Of a DNA stretch of 50,852 nt, positions 6,921 to 14,352 are shown in pieces. The first letter of the stretch is position 1. Each line of letters begins with the position of its first letter. Both the position numbers and the translations under genes were made by a program. The DNA is from a virus. The DNA lies in the IMG/VR virus record IMGVR_UViG_3300017917_004171, positions 1 to 50,852 of that record. One strand, given 5' to 3'. The notes under the pieces are model-generated. The model did no database searches, was not told the origin of the DNA, and worked only from the letters and a program-made list of their open reading frames with translations.

Positions 6921-7529
6921 ATGAGCGAAATACAGCAAAGTCAGAGTTCAGGTTTTAAAGACCTGTTAAACGCAATGATGACTAGAAGATGGTTGATAAC
7001 CCTAATAGTCTTATTAACATTTTTTGGAATAGTTCTTGGTATAGGTTTTGCCATAGTTGGTAAAGCCGAAATTCAAGGTGAATGGAAAGAACTATTATTA
7101 CTTTTACTTGGAGCCTTTATTGGTTCTTACGGTAAAATTATCGATTACTGGTTCTCTGATACTGACAAAGATAAAATGTTAGTACAGAAAATGGATGAGG
7201 AAGATGGTGTATCATTATCAAATACAGGTGGGGCAGCTGAAAGTGGTCCAATATCATCTACACCAATTGTACCTGAAAGTTTTACTGCAGCAATAAACAG
7301 TTCTAAAGAAGAAACATCTAAACCATCAGTTGTCAAGGTTGAAATTGATGAGGATGGTGACGGTGTGATGGACGGATATGATACTGACGGGGACGGTGTC
7401 ATTGACGAATATTTTGAACACAGACAATGTCAACATGTTTGGGGAGACAGTGACAATGACGGTGACTTAGAATGTCTTGTATGTGGTAAAATAAAAGACG
7501 ACGAACCAGAAGAGGATTCGGAAGGATAA
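6921..7529 (+). CDS. Two-TM protein with calcium-loop and zinc-ribbon-like tail
   Basis: A 202-residue protein. Two hydrophobic helices lie at about 24-50 (WLITLIVLLTFFGIVLGIGF) and 56-75 (ELLLLLLGAFIGSYGKIIDY). The GAFIGSYGKIIDYWF segment resembles one seen in many small phage membrane proteins. An acidic linker follows. Then come two calcium-type loops (DEDGDGVMDG and DTDGDGVIDE) and a Cys/His cluster (CQHVW...CLVCGK) that could bind zinc. The mixture of holin-like helices with metal-binding repeats is unusual. A holin or membrane tether is possible; the function is unknown. Confidence 0.7.
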   Translation: MSEIQQSQSSGFKDLLNAMMTRRWLITLIVLLTFFGIVLGIGFAIVGKAEIQGEWKELLLLLLGAFIGSYGKIIDYWFSDTDKDKMLVQKMDEEDGVSLSNTGGAAESGPISSTPIVPESFTAAINSSKEETSKPSVVKVEIDEDGDGVMDGYDTDGDGVIDEYFEHRQCQHVWGDSDNDGDLECLVCGKIKDDEPEEDSEG

Positions 7530-7563
7530 AAAATAAACTACCAAACACAAAAACACAATTAAT

Positions 7564-7815
7564 ATGAAAAATTTTTTTAATAATCTTTTCAGTGATAAAA
7601 ATGATATCAATGAAAAGTCGGTAATCGGATTCGCAGCGTTCGGTGTAATGACATTATTTGCATTAGCAGATTTAATTACAGGATACTTAGGAAAAGATTT
7701 AGTTATAAATGAATTTATTTACAATTCCTTTTTAACAATAACCTTAGGTTCTCTTGGTATTGGTTCGATAGACAAATTTGTCAATCGAAGCAAAAAAGAT
7801 GAGGAAATTGGATAA
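7564..7815 (+). CDS. Small two-TM protein, candidate holin
   Basis: An 83-residue protein with two transmembrane helices (about 20-41, VIGFAAFGVMTLFALADLI, and about 52-70, FIYNSFLTITLGSLGIGSI). It has a charged N-terminus and a short Lys/Glu-rich C-terminus. Size and topology fit a class II holin, but many phage membrane proteins look alike and no endolysin was identified nearby. It is the last gene before a hairpin terminator at 7822-7845. Confidence 0.7.
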   Translation: MKNFFNNLFSDKNDINEKSVIGFAAFGVMTLFALADLITGYLGKDLVINEFIYNSFLTITLGSLGIGSIDKFVNRSKKDEEIG

Positions 7816-7821
7816 AAATAA

Positions 7822-7845
7822 AGGGAGTTTTAAACTCCCTTTTTT
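7822..7845 (+). terminator. Rho-independent terminator after candidate holin
   Basis: AGGGAGTTT and AAACTCCCT form a tight hairpin followed by a run of T. It closes the first half of the exported-protein cluster. A TATTTAT motif begins only three bases after the T-run. Confidence 0.85.
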
Positions 7846-7847
7846 GA

Positions 7848-7854
7848 TATTTAT
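7848..7854 (+). promoter_or_regulatory. TATTTAT promoter-like motif
   Basis: TTGATATTTATTA directly after the terminator, 17 bases before the start at 7872. It would restart transcription of the second half of the cluster. Confidence 0.45.
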
Positions 7855-7871
7855 TAGTAAAAGAAAATATT

Positions 7872-8753
7872 ATGGAAGAAAATGAAAATGTAGAAATATC
7901 GGAGTCTACAAATATTGGAGATGAAAATGTAGGTGCATCCGCAGAAGTTAGTGCAGAAGCTTCTATTGTTGTTACTGATTCGGAAATACATTTGGATGCG
8001 TCCGTAGAAGTTTCAGCAGAAGCACATGCTGGTGTTGATGAGTCAGTATCATATGAAATAATTGATGGTATTGAGGCACACGCAGAAGCTGGTGCACATG
8101 TATCGGCGGAAGCAAGTGCAGAAGCGTCCACACACTTTGATGGTGGGTTTGATGGTCATGACGCATATGTTAGTGGTGGAGCGGAAGCAAGTGTTGAGGT
8201 TAATGTTAGTGCCGACGCGGAAGCAAGTGCCCGAATAGATACACCTTTGGGTGATATTACTACAGGTGTAAGTGCCGAAGGTGAAGTGGGTGCTGAAGCA
8301 CACGCAACGGCGGAAGCTGATGTATCTGTTGGTGAACATGGAGCATCAATTAGTGGTGATTTATCCGCTGGAGCATCAGTTGGTGCAGAGGGAAGTGTTG
8401 AAGGTAATATCGCAGGTGTAAAAGTTGAAACAGGTGCTGAAGTTAGTATTGGTGCACAAGTGGGTATTGGTGGTGATGCACATGCAACATATGAAAACGG
8501 TGATTTAAGTTTAGGTATTAGTGGAGATATTGCATTAATCGCTGGTATTGATGCCGATATTAATGTTGACATTCCTGTAGGCGACGCAATTAACACAACC
8601 GAAAAAGTTGTTCATGAAACAGAAAAAATAGTTGAAAAGGTTCCTGAGGTTGCAAACACAGTTGTACATGAAACTGAAAAAGTTGTTAATACCGCAACTA
8701 AAGAAGTAAATAAAGTAGTTAATAAAATTAAAAATCCTAAAAAATGGTTCTAA
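7872..8753 (+). CDS. VSAEA-repeat protein with helical C-terminus
   Basis: A 293-residue low-complexity protein. About residues 20-235 consist of irregular repeats built on VSAEA, DASVEV and GAEVS, alternating small, acidic and beta-branched residues as in a beta-solenoid or amyloid-like fibre. The last ~55 residues are a charged helix with repeated VVHETEK units, ending KNPKKWF. There is no signal peptide. It is strongly acidic apart from the basic end. It lies 2 nt upstream of the CsgG-like gene at 8756. A filamentous or scaffold role is a guess. The biased composition opens long false frames on the other strand. Confidence 0.75.
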   Translation: MEENENVEISESTNIGDENVGASAEVSAEASIVVTDSEIHLDASVEVSAEAHAGVDESVSYEIIDGIEAHAEAGAHVSAEASAEASTHFDGGFDGHDAYVSGGAEASVEVNVSADAEASARIDTPLGDITTGVSAEGEVGAEAHATAEADVSVGEHGASISGDLSAGASVGAEGSVEGNIAGVKVETGAEVSIGAQVGIGGDAHATYENGDLSLGISGDIALIAGIDADINVDIPVGDAINTTEKVVHETEKIVEKVPEVANTVVHETEKVVNTATKEVNKVVNKIKNPKKWF

Positions 8754-8755
8754 CA

Positions 8756-9478
8756 ATGAATAAGTTTATTTTTACGTTGATTTTTATACTCACAGTATCA
8801 ATATCGGCATTTTCTCAAACCGTAGGTTCTACTAAAACAGAACAATATAAAGCCTCATTTGAAACGGCAATTGACATTTCTCAATTTATGGATTATGAAG
8901 GTCCACAAATTCCTATACAGATTTTAAAATGTGGTATTTCAGATGAAATGTATGAAATGTATCCTGAATTAAAAGAAAAAAGAGTAGGTCTTGGTGTGGC
9001 CAATATTTCAATGGAATATTTAGAAAATCTTAATCGTTTTAAATTTACTGAAGATAAAACAGAAATTAAAAATAGAATGGTTAAACAATTCCAAGCATCA
9101 CAAGCAGGTATTTCTGAAAATAAATTAGATGGTAGAGGTAAAATTAACTTAGCAAAATATTTTGTAACAATTGAGTGTTATGATTATTCGGTTAGTGAAG
9201 ATGAAACCATTAATTTAAAAGATGGTGTTAAAAACATGATGGTTACACGTATTGGTTTACAAGTTAGATTCACAGATGCTGAAACCGGTGTTGTGTTTGG
9301 TGCTTCGGGTTTAGGTGAAGCAAAAACAGTTAGAGAGTTGACATTATTATCTGATGCAACAACTGACCCGGTTAAGTTTAATCAATCAACGATTTCTATT
9401 TCCACCAAAAAAGCACTTGATATTGCTTGTGCAAGAATATTAGATAGAATGATAAAAAAGGGTATTTTCACAAAATAA
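8756..9478 (+). CDS. CsgG-family outer-membrane secretion-channel-like protein
   Basis: A 240-residue exported protein. The ATG at 8756 is preferred over 8744 because it opens directly into the signal peptide (MNKFIFTLIFILTVSISAFS, then Gln). The mature sequence follows the CsgG/HfaB order: VGLGVANISMEYLENL; a helix with RMVKQFQASQAG at about 100-115; AKYFVTIECYDYSV, matching the family's gakylvtG strand; a long strand pair MVTRIGLQVRFTDAETG; then a C-terminal helix (KKALDIACARILDRMI). The family forms lipidated nonameric outer-membrane pores for curli export. Here no lipobox Cys was seen, so it may be a soluble periplasmic relative. Neighbours are all exported proteins. Confidence 0.75.
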   Translation: MNKFIFTLIFILTVSISAFSQTVGSTKTEQYKASFETAIDISQFMDYEGPQIPIQILKCGISDEMYEMYPELKEKRVGLGVANISMEYLENLNRFKFTEDKTEIKNRMVKQFQASQAGISENKLDGRGKINLAKYFVTIECYDYSVSEDETINLKDGVKNMMVTRIGLQVRFTDAETGVVFGASGLGEAKTVRELTLLSDATTDPVKFNQSTISISTKKALDIACARILDRMIKKGIFTK

Positions 9479-9479
9479 C

Positions 9480-9626
9480 ATGAAAACATTTAACGTCATG
9501 TATAAAATAGTATTAGGTTTCATATTTGGAGCACTAATCTTCGATGGACTTATGATTTATACACATTTTTTCAATAATGAGTTGGGAGATGTTATAATAA
9601 AGAATATTGACAGAGTTATATATTGA
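9480..9626 (+). CDS. 48-residue single-pass membrane protein
   Basis: A short complete frame starting one base after the CsgG-like stop and ending two bases before the next start. It has one hydrophobic helix (about 8-28, YKIVLGFIFGALIFDGLMI) followed by a polar tail ending KNIDRVIY. The exact packing between two genes supports it being real. Function unknown. Confidence 0.6.
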   Translation: MKTFNVMYKIVLGFIFGALIFDGLMIYTHFFNNELGDVIIKNIDRVIY

Positions 9627-9627
9627 A

Positions 9628-10455
9628 ATGAAAAAGGATTGTTTAAAAAATTGGTTATCAGTTTTAACTGGTATATTATTATTTTTGGTAACATATCAGG
9701 AAGCGTCATCACAAGTTTCCTCATGGAGAAGTGGGGGTTTAAATTCATCACCATCCACAAATAGCGGTTCTATGAGGATGTCACCATCTCAACAAGATTA
9801 CAGTCAATGGAGAAATCAAAGACCGGCTAATCCATATTATAATAACAGACCCGTAACAATTCATAATCCTATTTGGGTTGGTGGTATGTATCCATGGTTT
9901 AATGGATTTGGTTATTATAACATGTATCCATATTCATGGTATGATAACTATGGATATAGAAATAGAGGACGTATTAGGGTATATAAAGACGGTAAAAAAG
10001 ACACTGTCTATGTAAAACCAATACGTGTTTCATTTGGTATTCAATCATCAACAAGTAATGAAATTGGTGCTTGGTTGACAATTGGTAATAACGGATATTT
10101 TATTGCGGAGTATCAAACAACAATTAACAAAAACAGACCAACATATTTTCCAAATGGTAGATTAAATTCAGTTGATTTTCCTTTGGTTAATGATTGGGTT
10201 AATAATCGTACATTATATCTTGGTGTAGGTAAAAAATACGGAAGAAACGGTATACATATGTCAATTGGTTTTAATAGAGAAATTGTAAGATTTCAGGGAA
10301 AAGATGCGGTTGGTTACATTACATTTCCTAAATCCGATAACTCGTATGCTAGTCTAAAAATTGGTTACTTACGTGATATAAAAAATTCAACAATCAAATT
10401 AGATTACGATGCCGTGAGAGGAGTCGGAATCGTTGGTGTTGGTTTAAATTTTTAA
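9628..10455 (+). CDS. Secreted Tyr/Asn-rich protein with beta-barrel-like C-terminus
   Basis: 275 residues from the ATG at 9628, which follows the previous stop by one base; an upstream TTG at 9607 would overlap it. A signal peptide (about 1-28, ending EASSQ) is followed by a Ser/Asn/Pro/Tyr-rich stretch (NPYYNNRP, GGMYPWFNGFGYYNMYPY). The C-terminal half has alternating beta-strands (RVSFGIQSSTSNEIGAWLTI, YLGVGKKYG, ASLKIGYLRDI) and ends in GVGLNF. A terminal Phe on an amphipathic strand is typical of outer-membrane barrels. The Tyr-rich middle could be an adhesive loop. Confidence 0.7.
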   Translation: MKKDCLKNWLSVLTGILLFLVTYQEASSQVSSWRSGGLNSSPSTNSGSMRMSPSQQDYSQWRNQRPANPYYNNRPVTIHNPIWVGGMYPWFNGFGYYNMYPYSWYDNYGYRNRGRIRVYKDGKKDTVYVKPIRVSFGIQSSTSNEIGAWLTIGNNGYFIAEYQTTINKNRPTYFPNGRLNSVDFPLVNDWVNNRTLYLGVGKKYGRNGIHMSIGFNREIVRFQGKDAVGYITFPKSDNSYASLKIGYLRDIKNSTIKLDYDAVRGVGIVGVGLNF

Positions 10456-10458
10456 TTT

Positions 10459-11103
10459 ATGGCTTACTTAAATCACAATATCCCAACAACTCGTTGTTTA
10501 ATCCGCAACGAGTTTTTATTTAATCACACTAAAGGACATGGTGAGTTTACCCCATGTGATGTTCATTCATTGACAACTATGGAAGGAATGACTCCGTTAT
10601 TTGAAGCTTTTTTGGAGAACGGTGTTAATTGGACAAGAAGACCAATTCACGCATTTTGTTGGAAACAAGAAGCACCGGCGTTACCATTAACTGAACATGT
10701 CTATTGGGATTGTTTTTCTAATTATTGTGACGTACAAGTTCGTAACAGGTTAAGTGGACTAAGAGCCGAACTTATTACCCCATCAATGAATAAAAAAGAG
10801 GGTGTTTATATGTATACAATAGATTGGGGTTTTGAAAATAAAGCGGCTATGTTGGACGTATCTTTCTCTGAAACATTTGAACATAAATGTGCTCACGTTT
10901 TTAAAATGGATGATGGTAACTTTTTTGCGTATCCAAATAACAGAATTATTTGGTATGATAAGGCATGGACATTTAAAAGAATCAAAGATAATCCGGGTTA
11001 TATCATAGACCATAATATTTATTCAGTAGAAGGTGAAGGAAAATTCGAAACTGATGATTCTTATTTCACCAAATTTAAACAATTAAACTCTCTTGATGGT
11101 TGA
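10459..11103 (+). CDS. Hypothetical protein, cytoplasmic
   Basis: A 214-residue protein with no signal peptide and more Cys, His and Trp than its neighbours (RRPIHAFCWKQEAP, YWDCFSNYCDVQ, HKCAHVF). Alternating strands and polar loops suggest a compact globular fold. I do not recognise the family. It starts three bases after the preceding gene and its TGA overlaps the TTG start of the next, so it belongs to the same translation-coupled unit. As the only apparently soluble protein among exported ones it could be a chaperone or enzyme for them; this is a guess. Confidence 0.75.
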   Translation: MAYLNHNIPTTRCLIRNEFLFNHTKGHGEFTPCDVHSLTTMEGMTPLFEAFLENGVNWTRRPIHAFCWKQEAPALPLTEHVYWDCFSNYCDVQVRNRLSGLRAELITPSMNKKEGVYMYTIDWGFENKAAMLDVSFSETFEHKCAHVFKMDDGNFFAYPNNRIIWYDKAWTFKRIKDNPGYIIDHNIYSVEGEGKFETDDSYFTKFKQLNSLDG

Positions 11104-12581
11104 AAAATTTAAAAAAATTCTTAAGTGTATTATTCATATTATTTCTGGGTTTCAGAGCTAATAGTCAAACATATACACAAACTTTTGTAGATAAATGTAC
11201 AAATGAAACTAAAACAGTTACCACAACATATGTCAATGGTAATGCTGTGGTTTCTTTTTATGACCAAGTTAGGGTATTTACTCCAACAGAGGTACAAACA
11301 GGTGTTGTTCAAACATGGTTAATTTTTATTTATAATACTTACGCTAACTTGGCGTGTCAAACAAATCAAGTTATCCAACAAACAATTCAACAAACCGTAA
11401 ATCAAGCAGTACAACAGGCAGCACAATCTGCAGCCACACAGGCGGCATCACAAGCAGCCTCATCGGCGGCGAGTTCGGCGGCGTCGTCAGCCGCAAGTTC
11501 AGCGGCAAGTACCGCAGCATCATCAGCAGCCAGCTCCGCGGCGTCTTCATCAGCATCATCGGCGGCAAGTTCATCTGCAAGTTCTGCGGCAACATCTGCA
11601 GCAGCACCACCCACACCGTCCTCACCTACACCTGCCTCAAGTAATAGTACATCATCTGCACCATCAGGAGGTAGTAATTCTTCTTCGTCACAAAGTGGTG
11701 GTAATTCTTCATCAAATTCATCAAAAAGTGAAGGTAATTCATCATCATCATCATCATCTGAATCTAAATCCGAAACAAAATCTGAAAGTAAGAGTGAATC
11801 TAAATCGGAAAGTAAGAGCGAAGAAAAGAAAGAGGAATCTAAAACAGAATCTAAAAAAGAGGAAAAGAAAGAGGAATCTAAAAAGGAAGAGAAAAAAGAT
11901 GAAAAAAAGAAATCACAAACTAATACAATGAATCCACTTTTAGTTGCATCTGATTTATCAGTTGTACAAGTTTCAGATACTACGTGGAATAGTATTATTT
12001 CGTTGGGTATTAGTAAATCAACATTGATGGGGGATAAAACTTATTCCGCAAACGCGTTAATATGGAGTAGTTTAAATCAATTCGCGTTAAGTGGTGGTAT
12101 GACTCAAATGAATTTAGTTGATGGTAAATTAAAATCAATGAAATCATATTCATTGACTACAGCGTATTTGACCGGTAACTATATGTCTCTATTTGGTTTG
12201 ACAAAAATAATACCACATAAGAAACTTGGAGTTTATGGATACAATATTGGTTTGGTTAATTTATTTTTGAAAGATATTAATGGTGGATTTAATGTATCAA
12301 TGAGTAATTCAAGTGTGGTGTTTTGGACTAAACCATATCAAAAATCTAAAAAATTAACGATATCACCACAAGTATTTTTAATGCCACCGAGTGTAAGTGT
12401 AAGCGCCGAAACAGGAACATATACATTTACTAAAAATGTTGGTGTTTTGGCTGGTGCGTCTTTTGATTTAAAACTAAGTAAAAAATTCGGTTTAAGTTTT
12501 AATTACAAAGTAAACACATCGACAGCACCAGGGTCACCGATATTAAGTAATTTCTTAATAGGGTCAAGGATGATTCTTTAA
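11100..12581 (+). CDS. Exported barrel-like protein with long Ala/Ser and Ser/Lys/Glu linker
   Basis: A 493-residue protein starting at TTG, whose TG is shared with the upstream TGA. Signal peptide at about 1-23, ending RANSQ. A Cys-containing beta-rich head (about 24-85) is followed by a Gln/Ala/Val stretch. Then come about 65 residues of AASSAASSA repeats and about 100 residues of Ser, then Ser/Lys/Glu repeats. The C-terminal ~210 residues alternate polar and hydrophobic strands (FALSGGMTQMNLVDGKL, KKLGVYGYNIGLVNLF, FGLSFNYKVNTS) and look like an outer-membrane barrel. The linker could reach across the periplasm or peptidoglycan like the OmpA or MotB linkers, or display the head. It is the last gene of the cluster. 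Confidence 0.78.
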   Translation: MKNLKKFLSVLFILFLGFRANSQTYTQTFVDKCTNETKTVTTTYVNGNAVVSFYDQVRVFTPTEVQTGVVQTWLIFIYNTYANLACQTNQVIQQTIQQTVNQAVQQAAQSAATQAASQAASSAASSAASSAASSAASTAASSAASSAASSSASSAASSSASSAATSAAAPPTPSSPTPASSNSTSSAPSGGSNSSSSQSGGNSSSNSSKSEGNSSSSSSSESKSETKSESKSESKSESKSEEKKEESKTESKKEEKKEESKKEEKKDEKKKSQTNTMNPLLVASDLSVVQVSDTTWNSIISLGISKSTLMGDKTYSANALIWSSLNQFALSGGMTQMNLVDGKLKSMKSYSLTTAYLTGNYMSLFGLTKIIPHKKLGVYGYNIGLVNLFLKDINGGFNVSMSNSSVVFWTKPYQKSKKLTISPQVFLMPPSVSVSAETGTYTFTKNVGVLAGASFDLKLSKKFGLSFNYKVNTSTAPGSPILSNFLIGSRMIL

Positions 12582-12718
12582 GCAAGTACATCCTTTTCAA
12601 TTGTTAGTGGACGGTTATGTTGTCTTGTTTTTTTAACACCGTGCTCAACTGTTATTTTAGATAAGGTAACCCCTAATGAGCTACACATCAATAAAATTCC
12701 GATTACTAATTGTATCAT
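12578..12718 (-). CDS. 46-residue membrane or exported protein
   Basis: A small complete frame with a hydrophobic N-terminus (MIQLVIGILLMCSSLGVTL) that could be a signal anchor, and a basic, polar remainder (KKTRQHNRPLTIEKDVLA). It converges with the barrel-like protein gene, overlapping its stop by 4 bases. The A/T-rich stretch at 12719-12849 upstream holds no other gene I can support. Function unknown. Confidence 0.5.
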   Translation of the reverse strand: MIQLVIGILLMCSSLGVTLSKITVEHGVKKTRQHNRPLTIEKDVLA

Positions 12719-12840
12719 AATAATTGTGTTTTTTTTATATAATTATTGTAAAAATACAAAAAAGATATTAAAAAACCAAGAAAAATTGTATTTTATTAAT
12801 AACTTGAAAATAGTTCTTTAAATTATACAATTTATATTAT

Positions 12841-12878
12841 AAAAACGAAAATCCCCACAGTCAAAAACCGTGGGGATT
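12841..12878 (-). terminator. Leftward terminator after the cREC/SGNH unit
   Basis: On the minus strand AATCCCCAC pairs with GTGGGGATT around an 11-base loop, followed by TTTCGTTTTT. It lies about 65 bases beyond the stop at 12942. The segment 12879-12941 holds nothing else that I can support. Confidence 0.7.
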
Positions 12879-12941
12879 AAACAAACAAATCATTATAATT
12901 ATGATAAATGTACCTCTCTCCTGATACAATACTAATATACT

Positions 12942-13280
12942 TTAATTTTTTTTATTTGTCAAGTTTTCTAAAATATTTTTTACTTTTTCACATTTTTCGT
13001 ATTCTTCAATACTTTCAAAAAAAGGTATTACGTCTCTTTCTAATACAATGGTATCACTTCTTTCAAATTTAAATTCTGTATCCCATTCTAAACCATGTAT
13101 AATTGCTGCCATGTATAGACTTAAGATTCTTTTTTTATTGCCCACAAAACCATCGAAAACATCAACTATACCATCGTAAATTGAAATTTTATTTTGTTCA
13201 TAAAAATCGGTAAAATCTTCAAACTTACCTTTTATGTACATTTTCTTATATGGTGTACGTGTCATACCCTTATATGCCAT
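12942..13280 (-). CDS. Hypothetical protein
   Basis: A 112-residue soluble protein rich in aromatic and acidic residues (FEDFTDFYEQ, YDGIVDVFDGFVG, IIHGLEWDTEF) with a charged helical C-terminus. I do not recognise it. It lies 15 bases downstream of the cREC gene, and the two were probably transcribed together from further right. Confidence 0.7.
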   Translation of the reverse strand: MAYKGMTRTPYKKMYIKGKFEDFTDFYEQNKISIYDGIVDVFDGFVGNKKRILSLYMAAIIHGLEWDTEFKFERSDTIVLERDVIPFFESIEEYEKCEKVKNILENLTNKKN

Positions 13281-13295
13281 TATTTGAATTAAAAA

Positions 13296-13715
13296 TTAAA
13301 AAGGATTATTGGTGTGTGGTATTTGTACCCTAACACAATTTTGAGGTAATCGGTTTATATGTCTGTAGTTATTTATGTAACCCATAATATTTGCACTACC
13401 GATTGCATTTGCAGAATGTGTAAAAACATCAACTACCGGTTGTCCGTCCATCCATTGACTAACTAACCATTTGGCACAATCATATCCGGTTTTTTCCGTA
13501 ATGTTATTATAATCTAATTTATAGTTATGATATACATTTGTATGCCATTCTTTCATTGCGGTATCACCAAGGTCATGGTCTAAACTAATTAGTTCAATAT
13601 TTTCTAAACCATTATACATAACGGTACTAACAAATTCATCATAATTTCGAACAACAGTCCAACCTTCTTCAATTGGTGTTCTTATATCGTCTAAGTAAAT
13701 TTTGATTTTTGACAT
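13296..13715 (-). CDS. cREC domain protein (cyclic-phosphate processing receiver-like)
   Basis: A 139-residue single-domain protein. It shows the features of the cREC family, a receiver-like fold predicted to act on cyclic phosphates: KIYLDDIRTP near residue 5, ELISLDHDLGD near 41-51, TGYDCAKWLV, then VFTHSANAIGSANIMGYI. The acidic residues of the first two motifs would bind metal. It lies one base from the SGNH hydrolase gene. A role in repairing cyclic-phosphate RNA ends or in signalling is family knowledge or inference, not shown here. Confidence 0.8.
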   Translation of the reverse strand: MSKIKIYLDDIRTPIEEGWTVVRNYDEFVSTVMYNGLENIELISLDHDLGDTAMKEWHTNVYHNYKLDYNNITEKTGYDCAKWLVSQWMDGQPVVDVFTHSANAIGSANIMGYINNYRHINRLPQNCVRVQIPHTNNPF

Positions 13716-13716
13716 T

Positions 13717-14298
13717 TTATAAATTATTTAAAACCCACTTTGAGAATTTACGATGACCCGACGCTTTAAGATGTATTCCATCACCGGAATCTTGATAAGT
13801 CACCGTTGTATCCATAGGAATCACTTTACAACCCAATAATCGTTCCTGCATTCTCTTCTGTAATTTTACATATCGTTCTCTACAAATCTTTGTAGTTGCG
13901 TCACTGTACACGGTTTTCTTTATAACTCTATTCGGGTCGTATCCAACAATAACAATAACTTCCATTTCGTATAGGTTACCTAAATTAACCATTGATTGTA
14001 TGTTATTAATTGTGGTCGATTCTTTTGTACTAGCGAATGAATCATTGATACCCCCATATATTACCAAGGTATTATGATGTGGACCATTTTCTAAATAATT
14101 ACGTAAAGTTTTTAACATCCAATCGGTTCTTTTACCTCCCTTTGAAATATTAACATAACCCATACCCATTCCTTTGGCAACAGTATGTTGCCAACCATTG
14201 GCATAACACGTTAAACTATCCCCGATAAACAATATTTTAACATCTTTATTGGGTGGTACTAAAGATAAAAATAATAGTGTGATTAATAATGATTTCAT
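13717..14298 (-). CDS. Exported SGNH-family hydrolase
   Basis: 193 residues from the ATG at 14298. An upstream ATG at 14349 lies inside the terminator hairpin and would bury the hydrophobic N-terminus. A short signal (MKSLLITLLFLSLV) precedes block I, GDSLT (26-30, nucleophile Ser28). Block III is GGIND (82-86). Block V is DGIHLKASGH near the C-terminus, supplying Asp and His. All catalytic blocks are present, so it is probably an active esterase or deacetylase acting in the envelope, for example on acylated polysaccharide or peptidoglycan. The substrate is unknown. Confidence 0.85.
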   Translation of the reverse strand: MKSLLITLLFLSLVPPNKDVKILFIGDSLTCYANGWQHTVAKGMGMGYVNISKGGKRTDWMLKTLRNYLENGPHHNTLVIYGGINDSFASTKESTTINNIQSMVNLGNLYEMEVIVIVGYDPNRVIKKTVYSDATTKICRERYVKLQKRMQERLLGCKVIPMDTTVTYQDSGDGIHLKASGHRKFSKWVLNNL

Positions 14299-14325
14299 AA
14301 AAGTGATTAAAATTGTGAAATAAAA

Positions 14326-14352
14326 AAATGGCCGGCAGTTACCGGCCAATTT
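14326..14352 (-). terminator. Terminator after the small lipoprotein gene
   Basis: TTGGCCGG pairs with CCGGCCA around TAACTG on the minus strand, followed by seven T. It abuts the lipoprotein stop codon at 14353 and separates it from the SGNH gene start at 14298. Confidence 0.85.

Noticed and set aside
8156-8596. Minus-strand 146-codon frame and similar long frames opposite the VSAEA-repeat gene
   Set aside because: They mirror the biased GCA/GAA composition of the repeats; the plus frame has operon spacing, a promoter motif and a sensible start.
7872-8753. VSAEA-repeat protein as a curlin subunit (CsgA)
   Set aside because: It lacks a signal peptide and the Gln/Asn-spaced curlin repeat, so only a loose analogy with fibre proteins is kept.
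11354-11931. Alternative frames in the Ala/Ser and Ser/Lys/Glu repeats (for example a His/Lys-rich frame)
   Set aside because: They are out-of-frame readings of the same low-complexity DNA; only the TTG-started frame has a signal peptide and a folded C-terminus.
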